From the NCBI GenBank assembly GCA_947650005.1, contig CANSTU010000036.1, positions 1-34,643 of the forward strand: a DNA stretch of 34,643 nucleotides. The letters run 5' to 3'. The notes under the pieces were generated by a model. The model ran no database searches. It was not told the origin of the DNA and worked only from the letters and a program-made list of their open reading frames with translations. A program made the translations under genes and the position numbers. This document shows positions 1-7,236 of the stretch, piece by piece. Positions within the stretch are counted from its first letter, which is position 1. Each line of letters opens with the position of its first letter. The DNA comes from an uncultured Lachnospiraceae bacterium (GTDB lineage Bacteria > Bacillota > Clostridia > Lachnospirales > Lachnospiraceae).

Positions 1-90
1 CTGTCCTGAAGGCTCCTCTGCGGGCTCAGTCCTGCCGGTGTGCGAGATGCAACGGCCCAACGCTATTGCCTAGGCGGGAGTGCAGGTCAA

Positions 91-933
91 TCATACCTGC
101 CTGTCCAGGATCTGCCGCATCCTCCCGTTGACCTGGCTGAGTTCCTCTTCCCATGTCTCGCTTCCCTGATACCAGAATTCCGTCACGTACTTGCGCACGC
201 CGATGCTCCAGGCGGCCTGGATAATCTTCTCAAAATCCACGTGTCCTTTCCCGTAAGGGATCTCCCGGAATTTCCCAGGACGGGTCTCTTTTAGGTGAAT
301 GGAGCTGATGTGTCCCTTGCCTGATAGAAGATCCTGCGCCTCGTCCGAACCGTAGGCCACGGCGGCGTTGGTGATATTACCGGAGTCCGGATAAATGCCC
401 AGATAGACCGAATTAATCCGGCTTACGTGGTACATTGCCTTCCATACCGTATTCATGAAGGCATTTTCCATCGTTTCCATTTCAACCAAAACCCCCGATC
501 TGGCTGCAAAAAGGGCGAGTTTTTCCAAATTTTCCTCAAAAAAACGTCTGGTCTGTGACGTGGATTCTCCGTAATAAATATCGTATCCGGGAATCATTAC
601 GATCCGCACTCCCAGATCTTCCGCGAGCTGTATGGCCCCCCGGGCGATCTCCATTCCCCTTTCCCGCAGTCCCTTGTCACTGTTTCCAAGGGAGTACTTT
701 GTCAACGCGCTGACGCACATGGAGCGGATCGGCGTGCCCGTTTCGTACATATCGCGGATCAGGGACAAACGTTCCCCGCGATCCATATCGATCCGCCGGA
801 TCTTCTCCTGCGTTTCGTCTATGCTGATCTCCACATAGTCGTATCCCGCCCTCCCGGCTGCCCGGAGTTTTTCTTTCCAGCTCAGATGGGCAGGCATTGC
901 CTTTTCGTACAGTCCGATGGCATATTCTCTCAT
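91..933 (-). CDS. ulaE: UlaE-type L-ribulose/L-xylulose-5-phosphate 3-epimerase
   Basis: Predicted cytoplasmic TIM-barrel sugar-phosphate epimerase of 280 residues, close to the usual UlaE/SgaU length of about 284. It begins MREYAIGLYEKAMP, the typical opening of this family, and carries VEISIDETQEKIRRI, ALTKYSLGNSD, VEMETMENAFMNT and YVTEFWYQG, which hold the acidic and histidine metal and substrate ligands. The family interconverts L-xylulose 5-phosphate and L-ribulose 5-phosphate. The start at 933 is chosen because GGAAAGGAAG lies about 6 bases upstream; the open frame runs further 5' but overlaps the kinase gene. It is the last sugar gene visible in the operon, 100 bases after the LyxK-like kinase, whose product it would use. 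No terminator is visible before the window edge, so the operon may continue. Family assignment is firm; the exact substrate is inferred. Confidence 0.88.
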   Translation of the reverse strand: MREYAIGLYEKAMPAHLSWKEKLRAAGRAGYDYVEISIDETQEKIRRIDMDRGERLSLIRDMYETGTPIRSMCVSALTKYSLGNSDKGLRERGMEIARGAIQLAEDLGVRIVMIPGYDIYYGESTSQTRRFFEENLEKLALFAARSGVLVEMETMENAFMNTVWKAMYHVSRINSVYLGIYPDSGNITNAAVAYGSDEAQDLLSGKGHISSIHLKETRPGKFREIPYGKGHVDFEKIIQAAWSIGVRKYVTEFWYQGSETWEEELSQVNGRMRQILDRQV

Positions 934-1033
934 GAAAGTCTTCCTTTCCAGCAAATGTCTATCCCGCGCCTTACGGGAAGCGTTCATCGATGGCTCAAAG
1001 AGTTTCGTATCAGGAAGATACCTGTTTCCTGGT

Positions 1034-2566
1034 TCACCGGGATGTCCCCGACAGACACATCCGATCCCACAGGCCGTCCAGCGTTCCAACCGCATCCAGA
1101 TACGCCCTGTATTTTGCATCATAAACGGCCTTCCGGCCTGCATCCGGCAGGAAGATTTTCGAGATCTTCGTCATATTCGCGGCCGCGCTTTCTACGGAAG
1201 GGTATTCTCCCGCCGCGCAGGCGGCCAGAATGGCACAGCCCAGCGCCCCTGCCTCCCCGGTAGGGATCACTTCCACTGGAAGCTGCATCACGTCGGCAAA
1301 CATCTGCGCCCACACCCTGGCCCTGGCAGCGCCTCCCACCAGGCGGATCGCTTCCGGCCTTTCCGGCCTTGTGGCAAGGAGCTTGTCGAGATGGTATCTG
1401 TGTCCAAAGGTGATCCCCTCAAACACGCTCCTTGCCAAGTGCTTCCTGGTATGGCTCGCTTTCAGCCCGATAAAGCAGGACTGCGCCCTGGGATTCACAT
1501 TGGAGGCCATCAGAAACGGCAGAAAGACCGGTACATAATCCTCCGGGGAGATCTCCTCCACCCAGTCATCCACCACCTCGTAGATATCCCTGCCCGCTGA
1601 TTCCGCTTCCTTTCCCAACTCCGGCAGAAGCTCCCGGACGAACCACTCGTTGTTTCCCGCGGATGTGGCGCTGGATTCCTCCACCAGATAATAGCCGGGC
1701 AGACAGTACAGGGAATTCATCAACACGCTGCCGTCCAGGACAGGTTCTTCCCTGATGTATTCGTTAATGGACCAGGTTCCCGCTATCATACAGATTCTGG
1801 AAGAATCCAGTATTCCTGCTGCCATCGCGCAGGCGTTGATATCAAACATACCGCCGATTACAGGCGTTCCAACTGCCAGTCCGCATTGCTGCGCCGCTTC
1901 CTGCGTGACCCAGCCAGCCACCTCCATCGCATGGCACAGGGGAGGAAGCGCCTCTTCCACCTGCTCAATCCCAAAGAGATGAAGGAGTTCGCAAGAGAAC
2001 CGTCTGGTATGCAGATCCATCAGACCTGTCCCGGAATAATCCGTAATCTCCGCCCTGGCCTCTCCCGTCAGGCGGAAACGTATGTAATCTTTACATTCAA
2101 AGATCCAACGGATATTTCTGTATCTTTCCGGCTCTTGGTCCCGGATCCATGCCAACAGCGTTACAGGCTGACAGGCCATAATATGCTGGCAGGAACGTTT
2201 GAACGCTTCACGTTCAGTTCCGTCCGCCCTCCATTTTTCCAGATAGGACACGGCACGGTTATCCGCAGAAAGGATACCGGGACCGTTCGGCTTTCCATCC
2301 TTTCCCCACAGGTACAATCCCTTCCCATGTCCGCAGATGCCCACGCCGCCAATGTCTCCGGCCGCAATCCCGCTTTTTTCCAATACCGTCCGGATCACCT
2401 CGCAGTTTGTCCGCCACATTTCCTCCATATCCCGTTCCACGAAATCCGGCCTGTCCATAACGGCGTCCGAAGAAGCGCTACTACAGGCGATCTCTCTCCC
2501 GTATCTGTCGAACACGGCCGCTTTGGTCTTCGTGCCCCCGTTATCCAATCCTAATAAATATTTCAT
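1034..2566 (-). CDS. lyxK: FGGY-family carbohydrate kinase, L-xylulokinase (LyxK) type
   Basis: A 510-residue FGGY kinase that phosphorylates a ketose with ATP in the cytoplasm. The N-terminal phosphate-binding loop is GLDNGGTKTKAAVFD. Then come FVERDMEEMW, the GVGICGHGKGLYL strand, GGMFDINACAMAAG with the likely catalytic Asp, AGTWSINEY, and the C-terminal ATP motif IRLVGGAARARVWAQMFADV. The pattern resembles E. coli LyxK/YiaP (ERDM, GKGLFL, GGLFD, SGNLEWF) rather than RhaB, whose motifs are absent. It follows the small ASRT-like gene by about 50 bases and precedes the ulaE-like epimerase, so kinase then epimerase is a sensible order. The start at 2566 has AGGGAG nine bases upstream, directly after a GC hairpin. 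Kinase family is certain; preference for L-xylulose is inferred from resemblance and context. Confidence 0.9.
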   Translation of the reverse strand: MKYLLGLDNGGTKTKAAVFDRYGREIACSSASSDAVMDRPDFVERDMEEMWRTNCEVIRTVLEKSGIAAGDIGGVGICGHGKGLYLWGKDGKPNGPGILSADNRAVSYLEKWRADGTEREAFKRSCQHIMACQPVTLLAWIRDQEPERYRNIRWIFECKDYIRFRLTGEARAEITDYSGTGLMDLHTRRFSCELLHLFGIEQVEEALPPLCHAMEVAGWVTQEAAQQCGLAVGTPVIGGMFDINACAMAAGILDSSRICMIAGTWSINEYIREEPVLDGSVLMNSLYCLPGYYLVEESSATSAGNNEWFVRELLPELGKEAESAGRDIYEVVDDWVEEISPEDYVPVFLPFLMASNVNPRAQSCFIGLKASHTRKHLARSVFEGITFGHRYHLDKLLATRPERPEAIRLVGGAARARVWAQMFADVMQLPVEVIPTGEAGALGCAILAACAAGEYPSVESAAANMTKISKIFLPDAGRKAVYDAKYRAYLDAVGTLDGLWDRMCLSGTSR

Positions 2567-2581
2567 ATTCGTGCACTCCCT

Positions 2582-2597
2582 GCCCGCTTCAACGGGC
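2582..2597 (-). promoter_or_regulatory. GC hairpin abutting the kinase ribosome-binding site
   Basis: GCCCG / CGGGC arms with a 6-base loop lie directly upstream of the AGGGAG ribosome site of the kinase gene. It is one of the recurring hairpin plus Shine-Dalgarno leaders described in the findings. Confidence 0.6.
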
Positions 2598-2617
2598 GTC
2601 CGAACGGTCGCTTCTCT

Positions 2618-2971
2618 TTAGTCCAGTGCAACAGCCATGGTGGTCGCCAAGCCCAGAGCGCTCTGGGTGGTATCCACACGGGTATACTGTACCACGACCG
2701 GTTCATCACATTCGATCACCGCCGCGTATCCGACTCCTCTGGGAACGCAGATATCCTGTCCGTTTTTCAGATCATAGGTATGGAAATGGATCGTCCGTTC
2801 CGCCGGCACGGGCAGCCGGAACCCCTCCAGCTTCTCCCGATCCTCAAAATAAAGCGTCATATATGCCACGATATCATGATCCGAGCTATTCAATATGCTG
2901 ATTGCCTCATGTCCCAGATAGCTCCCCTGATCGACCGGGGGCCAGAAGCAATCCGGTATACAATATTTCAT
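2618..2971 (-). CDS. Anabaena sensory rhodopsin transducer (ASRT)-like small protein
   Basis: A 117-residue soluble protein that I recognise as a homologue of the ASRT family (PF07100 type). Diagnostic stretches are YLGHEAISILNSSDHDI, TLYFEDRE, FRLPVPAERTIHFHTYDL and VIECDEPVVVQYTRVDT. They align with FISHETVCILNAGDEDA, RLTVPARRTKHVRFNDL and VVQHTRLDS in Anabaena ASRT as I recall it. The fold is a small beta-sandwich; family members outside the rhodopsin system have been proposed to bind carbohydrates. There is no rhodopsin gene here; it lies between an aldo/keto reductase and a ketose kinase, so a role in sugar binding or metabolism is likelier than light signalling. The open frame extends upstream to 3091. 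I chose 2971 because the hairpin leader with an AAAAGG ribosome site lies just before that ATG and the length then matches the family. An in-frame GTG three codons earlier is an alternative. Confidence 0.82.
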   Translation of the reverse strand: MKYCIPDCFWPPVDQGSYLGHEAISILNSSDHDIVAYMTLYFEDREKLEGFRLPVPAERTIHFHTYDLKNGQDICVPRGVGYAAVIECDEPVVVQYTRVDTTQSALGLATTMAVALD

Positions 2972-2987
2972 CCTTTTCACGCATTCC

Positions 2988-3003
2988 GCCGCCGACAGGC
3001 GGC
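2988..3003 (-). promoter_or_regulatory. GC hairpin leader before the ASRT-like gene
   Basis: Perfect GCCGCC-GACA-GGCGGC hairpin. In RNA sense it is followed by GGAATG and then the ribosome site. The same stem and loop occurs before hicB at 14669-14684, so this is a repeated element and not a chance palindrome. Confidence 0.7.
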
Positions 3004-3063
3004 ATTCTATTTCATATGAACGGGCTGCAGCTTTCAGCCCCTTGTATTTCGCACGCATCCCCC

Positions 3064-4047
3064 TTATGGAGTATCCGGTTCCAATAACCATTCATAATCC
3101 GCATCCGTAAAGGGTACGTCCAGCGTCCCGCACGCATCCGTCACATGCTCCGGGACGGCAGGACCGTAGAGCGGCACACAAGGGAAGGGCTGATGATAGA
3201 AAAATCCCAATACGCACTGCGTGATCGTACATCCGTACTTTTCACACAGGATGCGCATCTTTTCCGCTACCATGACGTTCTCTCTCGTATAGTAAGGGTT
3301 TCCCTTCACGCCCTCTTCCCCTTTCTTGGCGAAAATATGGAAGAAACCGCTGCAATTTCCCATATAGGGCATTTCCAGATTCCGAAGATTTTCCACATGG
3401 TAGTCCCACGCATCGCCTTGGGTATAAGCAAGGGTATCATCCGCCAGCCCTTTGAAATATTTCATTCCCAGGTTCAGAAGGCTCTGATCCGCCACGAACC
3501 CTCGGTAACCTTTAGAAGCGCAGTAGGCATCGGCGGCGCGCATCCGCTCTGCGGTCCAGTTGGAACAGCCATAATAGCGGATTTTGCCCTTTTTTATGAA
3601 TTCCTCCATGGTTTCGATCTCCTCTTCCACCGACTGGGAGAGATCGTCCCGGTGATAGAAATACAGATCAATGTGATCCGTCCGCAGCTGCGCCAAGGAC
3701 TCATCCAAATCCTTCTCCATATCCCCATGGGACATACGGCTGCGGTGCAGATCCGGGTTCTTTCCCTTCATATCCGGATGGCCGCCCTTGGTGACCAGAA
3801 CGATTTCGTTGCGTCTGCCGCTCCTTTGAAGCCAATCTCCCACCACCCGCTCTGCCCGGGCAATTTCTCCCGGGATCCAGTCGGAATAGACGTGGGCGCA
3901 GTCCACCAGATTTCCTCCCTGAGACAAATAAGTTTCAAAGATGGCATCCGCCTCTTTCCCGTCCCAAAGAAGGCCTGCATCCACCGTTCCCAGCCCGATC
4001 GGGAAAACCGACAGCTGCGTGTCCTGAATCTGTATTCTTTTATCCAT
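3064..4047 (-). CDS. Aldo/keto reductase
   Basis: A 327-residue NAD(P)H-dependent aldo/keto reductase of the (beta/alpha)8 superfamily. The catalytic tetrad is visible: Asp and Tyr in NLVDCAHVYSDW, Lys in VLVTKGGH, and His in DLYFYHRDD. GCSNWTAERM and the C-terminal QCVLGFFYHQPFPCVPLYG give the cofactor-binding strands. It probably reduces or oxidises a sugar, sugar aldehyde or ketose intermediate, judging by its position between rhaA and the ASRT-like gene. The ATG at 4047 has GGGAG six bases upstream. That ribosome site belongs to the last of three tandem 66-base hairpin units filling the gap between rhaA and this gene. Substrate cannot be told from sequence. Confidence 0.88.
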   Translation of the reverse strand: MDKRIQIQDTQLSVFPIGLGTVDAGLLWDGKEADAIFETYLSQGGNLVDCAHVYSDWIPGEIARAERVVGDWLQRSGRRNEIVLVTKGGHPDMKGKNPDLHRSRMSHGDMEKDLDESLAQLRTDHIDLYFYHRDDLSQSVEEEIETMEEFIKKGKIRYYGCSNWTAERMRAADAYCASKGYRGFVADQSLLNLGMKYFKGLADDTLAYTQGDAWDYHVENLRNLEMPYMGNCSGFFHIFAKKGEEGVKGNPYYTRENVMVAEKMRILCEKYGCTITQCVLGFFYHQPFPCVPLYGPAVPEHVTDACGTLDVPFTDADYEWLLEPDTP

Positions 4048-4050
4048 ATT

Positions 4051-4236
4051 TTGCTCCCGTCTGCGCGCCTTAGCGCGCCTTTATATCAGGGGGGATGAAA
4101 GCGTCCTTCTTTCATCCTTGCTCCCGTCCGCGCGCTTTGGCGCGCTCTCCTATCAGGGGGATGAAAGCGTCCTTCTTTCATCTTTGCTCCCGTCCGCGCG
4201 CCTTGGCGCCTCTTACACCCCAAATTTTCTTTCATC
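4051..4236 (-). repeat. Three tandem about 66-bp hairpin/Shine-Dalgarno units
   Basis: In RNA sense each unit has a GCGCGC stem-loop (4063-4078, 4130-4145 and a degenerate one near 4198-4209), then RGACGGGAGCAA, which is a perfect ribosome site. In the two upstream copies this is followed by a second palindrome, GATGAAAG...CTTTCATC (4094-4116 and 4160-4182), and a C-run. The period between equivalent palindromes is 66 bases. The final copy supplies the ribosome site of the aldo/keto reductase. Each GATGAAAG also contains an ATG at good spacing from GGGAG, so short start sites are duplicated. Confidence 0.85.
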
Positions 4237-4238
4237 CT

Positions 4239-4275
4239 GGCGCACAAGTTTTTCATTGCAGAGAACTTGTGCGCC
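4239..4275 (-). terminator. Long hairpin after rhaA
   Basis: A perfect 12-bp stem (GGCGCACAAGTT / AACTTGTGCGCC) with a 13-base loop begins 16 bases after the rhaA stop codon. No U-run follows on the minus strand, so it may protect or process mRNA, or partly attenuate, and need not be a full terminator. Confidence 0.45.
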
Positions 4276-4291
4276 AACAAATCATCCTGTT

Positions 4292-5524
4292 TTATCCGCG
4301 CAGGGCACTTTCCACCCAATCTCCTGTCGGCACGTCATTTTTCTGACAGTACTTGTCCCAGACCAGGCCAAAGGGCATTGCCTTCTGTCTCTCGATATAG
4401 GCCAGACGGCGGGTATAGTCTCCCTCCCTCTCATATTCCTTCAAACGGCCGGTGGGTTCCAGCAGGCCATACAGCAGCGCCTGTTTAATGCTCCTGGCCC
4501 CCAGGGCCTGTGCGGCGATCCTATTGATCGAAGCGTCAAAATAGTCCGTGCCGATATGTACCCGCCCAAAGGCGTCCTGTCTGCAAATCTCCGCCATCAC
4601 ATCTCGTACCTCGTCGCTGAGGATGACCACATGATCTGAATCCCAACGCACCGGACGGCTCACATGCAGCATCACTTCTTTCCCGAAGGTCAGATAGGAG
4701 GTCAGCTTGTCCGCAATCTGCTCCGTGGGATGAAAATGCCCCATATCCATACAGACCATACAATTTTTATGGGTCATGGCATAATTGGTATAGAATTCAT
4801 GGGAGCCTACCGTATAACTCTCCAGCCCCAGGCCGAAAAGCTTGCTCTCCCAACTGTCAACCGTATGCGCTGCATCATACTTTTCCGCCATGATTTGATC
4901 CATACTCTCAAGGAGCAGCTCCCTGTGCGCCTGTCTGTCCACGGTTAAATCCTTGTAACCGTCCGGGATCCAATGATTGTCGATGCATACCTCCCCCAGA
5001 CGCTCCCCCAAGTATGCGCTGACGCGCCTGCAGCGTTTTCCGTGCTCGACCCAAAACGCCCTGGTTTGCGGGTCATAGCTCGAAAGAGTGAAATCCGTAT
5101 CCGCCTTTTCATGGCTGAAATAGGTGGGATTGAAGTCCAGTCCCACGCCATGTTCCCTCGCCCACTCCGCCCAGGATGCAAAATGGGACGGCTCAATCAC
5201 ATCCCGTTCCACAAAGCTACCGAAATTATCCAGATAGATTGCATGGAGCGCCACCTTCTTCCTGCCGGGAACCAGGGACAGCGCCTTTTCCAGATTTTCA
5301 TAAAATTCGTCCTTGTTCTTCGCCTTGCTGGGATCTCTTCCAGTGGCCTGTATCCCGCCGGTCAGCCCTTTATCCGGATTTTCAAATCCGCTCAGATCAT
5401 CGATCTGCCAGCAATGCATGCTCACCGGGATCCCATCCAGCTTTTCCATTGCCAGGTCAGTATCCACACCGATCTCGGCATACATTTCTCTGGCAATCTC
5501 ATACCCACGGTCGACCCGCTCCAT
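4292..5524 (-). CDS. rhaA: L-rhamnose isomerase (RhaA)
   Basis: A 410-residue metal-dependent aldose-ketose isomerase. It interconverts L-rhamnose and L-rhamnulose, and the E. coli enzyme also acts on L-lyxose, giving L-xylulose. Family signatures are intact: GIPVSMHCWQIDDLSGFE, GGIQATG, LHAIYLDNFG, GLDFNPTYFSHEKAD, WIPDGYKDLTVDR, VESKLFG-like SWESKLFGLGLESYTVGS, MDMGHFHPTE, HVSRPVRWDSDHVV and HIGTDYFDASINRIAAQ. These include the Mn2+ ligands. The frame is open further upstream to 5596. The ATG at 5524 fits the family N-terminus and has AGAGG four bases away; 5536 and 5548 are alternatives. No rhaB or rhaD accompanies it, which is unusual for a rhamnose locus and suggests use in a lyxose/xylulose route with the neighbouring LyxK-like kinase. 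Confidence 0.95.
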   Translation of the reverse strand: MERVDRGYEIAREMYAEIGVDTDLAMEKLDGIPVSMHCWQIDDLSGFENPDKGLTGGIQATGRDPSKAKNKDEFYENLEKALSLVPGRKKVALHAIYLDNFGSFVERDVIEPSHFASWAEWAREHGVGLDFNPTYFSHEKADTDFTLSSYDPQTRAFWVEHGKRCRRVSAYLGERLGEVCIDNHWIPDGYKDLTVDRQAHRELLLESMDQIMAEKYDAAHTVDSWESKLFGLGLESYTVGSHEFYTNYAMTHKNCMVCMDMGHFHPTEQIADKLTSYLTFGKEVMLHVSRPVRWDSDHVVILSDEVRDVMAEICRQDAFGRVHIGTDYFDASINRIAAQALGARSIKQALLYGLLEPTGRLKEYEREGDYTRRLAYIERQKAMPFGLVWDKYCQKNDVPTGDWVESALRG

Positions 5525-5551
5525 CCTTCCTCTCATTTCAACCACCATTCT

Positions 5552-5566
5552 GCCGCTCACAGGCGA
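5552..5566 (-). promoter_or_regulatory. Imperfect GC hairpin leader before rhaA
   Basis: In RNA sense GUCGC-CUGUGA-GCGGC-like stem followed by AGAATGG. It is a degenerate copy of the hairpin leader seen before the ASRT-like gene and hicB. Confidence 0.45.
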
Positions 5567-5650
5567 CCTGCAAATTAGAAAGCATCCCCGAGGCACTGAG
5601 AAATTTCCGTGCGCTTCTTATGTGCAGACTCCCGTCAATGCCATAACTTC

Positions 5651-7042
5651 CTATTGCGCATTCGCATCAAGTTTTTCCCTTCCCAATACCTTTTTCCGCA
5701 GTAGCTTTAAATAGATTTCCTGATCCCTCATGACGCAGCCGGTCTGGCAATGTCCCTTCTGGATCAGGTCGTAGCACTTATCGCAGAGCATACAGCATTT
5801 CTCCCTGTGCATGATGCCCTCCCGTTTCAGATCCGTCGGAAAATCCGGATAGGCCATGAACTGTCTGCCAAAGCCGCCGATATCGAACCAACCGTCCCGG
5901 ATCGCCCCGGCGGTGACATGCCCGCCGAACTGTTCCAGCCAGGTCATACCCGTGCTCACGAAGAATGCCTCCGGTACAGCTTCCTTCATCAGCTTGGTAG
6001 CCTTCATCAACTCATATACGCCTTCATAAGGATTGATCTGCGCCTCCGGCCCTTCCTCATGTTCCGCCATCAGGCCCCTTCCAAACGGCTTATACCTGGG
6101 CATCATCGTGGTAATATCGATTATCCGCACGCCTCGCTCCACCAGCATCTTACATAGCCTGATCGGCTCTGTGAGATCCGGTTCCATCACGCCCTCCTCC
6201 ATCTTCATGCCCCATCCATACGGATACGGCACACAGTCATAAGCGTTCAGCCGCACACAGATGTCCAGACAGTCCCCCAGCCGTTCGCGGATACCGTCAA
6301 TGATTTCAAATACAGCTCTGGTTCTGTTCTCAAAGCTTCCGCCGTATTTTCCCGGGCGGGTAAAGGCGGACAAAAGCTCCCGCAGGATATATTCGTGGCA
6401 AATCTTGATGTCCACCGCATCAAAGCCAGCCTGAGAGGCCAGAATCGCACCGTCAATGAATCCTCTCACAATCTCTTCGATCTCATCGTCAGTGGCAATC
6501 CGGATCTCTCCCTTGCTTCCGTCAATGCTGGTGTGGGAATCCATGTAGGGATTGCTGCACACCGCAAGGGGGGTTGATTCCCAGTTCTTATTATTGCTGC
6601 GTCTTCCCGAATGGGTCAGCTGCAGCACGTTATAAGGTTTCCGGCCAAAATTCTTCCTTGCCTCCGCGTTCGCCGCATCCACCATTTCCCTGATCTTTTC
6701 CACAGTAGAGGGACGGATTACCATCTGCAGCGGATTGCATCTGCCATCCTCGGAAATGGCAATGGATTCCCACCACAGCAGGCCCACGCCGCCTCCGGCT
6801 ATCCTGATATATCTCCTGAAATCCAGGTCGGACGGGGAACCGTCCGGTTCTCCGTCAAATCCTTCGCAGGGCTGGGAACAGAGACGGTTGGGGATCACCT
6901 TGTCCCCAATCACCAGAGGTTCGAACAATACTCCCAGATCGTCTGATACCGGGAATTCCAGCCCGTCCGCCGCCAAAGCCGCCGTGAATTCTCCGGGCGT
7001 CTTATACTCCCGAAATTGATATGGTTTCAATACTTTTTTCAT
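5651..7042 (-). CDS. Old-Yellow-Enzyme-type FMN oxidoreductase with C-terminal Cys cluster
   Basis: A 463-residue protein of the NADH:flavin oxidoreductase / 2,4-dienoyl-CoA reductase superfamily. The FMN TIM barrel shows LFEPLVIGDKVIPNRLCSQP, LQLTHSGRRSNN with the active-site His and Arg, FDAVDIKICHEYILRELL and PGKYGGSFENRTRAVFEII. After the barrel comes CCMLCDKCYDLIQKGHCQTGC, a clustered-cysteine motif like the [4Fe-4S] site of dienoyl-CoA reductases. The FAD and NADH domains that normally follow (total near 670 residues) are absent and the protein ends about 33 residues later. An external electron donor is therefore likely. In a sugar operon it may reduce or oxidise an unsaturated or keto-sugar. 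Start 7042 (ATG) is the first methionine after GGAAAGG; spacing is long at 13 bases, and an upstream in-frame TTG at 7054 is possible. Confidence 0.8.
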   Translation of the reverse strand: MKKVLKPYQFREYKTPGEFTAALAADGLEFPVSDDLGVLFEPLVIGDKVIPNRLCSQPCEGFDGEPDGSPSDLDFRRYIRIAGGGVGLLWWESIAISEDGRCNPLQMVIRPSTVEKIREMVDAANAEARKNFGRKPYNVLQLTHSGRRSNNKNWESTPLAVCSNPYMDSHTSIDGSKGEIRIATDDEIEEIVRGFIDGAILASQAGFDAVDIKICHEYILRELLSAFTRPGKYGGSFENRTRAVFEIIDGIRERLGDCLDICVRLNAYDCVPYPYGWGMKMEEGVMEPDLTEPIRLCKMLVERGVRIIDITTMMPRYKPFGRGLMAEHEEGPEAQINPYEGVYELMKATKLMKEAVPEAFFVSTGMTWLEQFGGHVTAGAIRDGWFDIGGFGRQFMAYPDFPTDLKREGIMHREKCCMLCDKCYDLIQKGHCQTGCVMRDQEIYLKLLRKKVLGREKLDANAQ

Positions 7043-7065
7043 GCCGATAACCAAGCCTTTCCACA

Positions 7066-7236
7066 GCCCGCGGTTTCAACCCGCAGGCCGCAAATCCAGG
7101 AAACCGCTGCCGATTGATGGCAACGGATTTCCACATCTCTAACTTCCGCGCCTCGCCCCTTACGGCTTTACAACAGGATTCTTCGATCTTCTTCCTGTAA
7201 GCCCCACCCAGGACGTGTCGCCTCTGCGGCGACTGC
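7066..7236 (-). promoter_or_regulatory. 171-base leader with stacked hairpins
   Basis: Gap between the epimerase stop and the oxidoreductase start. It contains a GC hairpin (about 7066-7089, GCCCGCGG/CCGCAGGC arms) and a longer imperfect inverted repeat around 7092-7127 (AATCCAGGAAACCGC / GGCAACGGATTTCC). I see no gene in it. Confidence 0.4.

Noticed and set aside
1-90. Terminator at the end of the sugar operon
   Set aside because: No stable stem with a U-run is visible in these 90 bases; the operon may continue beyond the window.
40-294. 84-codon plus-strand ORF at the left edge
   Set aside because: Antisense to the ulaE-like gene, no ribosome site, no recognisable motif.
1886-2554. 222-codon plus-strand ORF opposite the kinase gene
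   Set aside because: Shadow of a strongly conserved FGGY kinase; composition follows the third-codon bias of the opposite strand.
4051-4236. CRISPR array
   Set aside because: Three units only, no spacers of unique sequence, units are hairpin leaders with ribosome sites and no cas genes are near.
4086-4319. 77-codon minus-strand ORF with repeated MKEGRFHPP peptide
   Set aside because: It is translation through the tandem hairpin array and the rhaA 3' hairpin. The repeat is explained by the nucleotide repeat; only short initiation at each unit is plausible.
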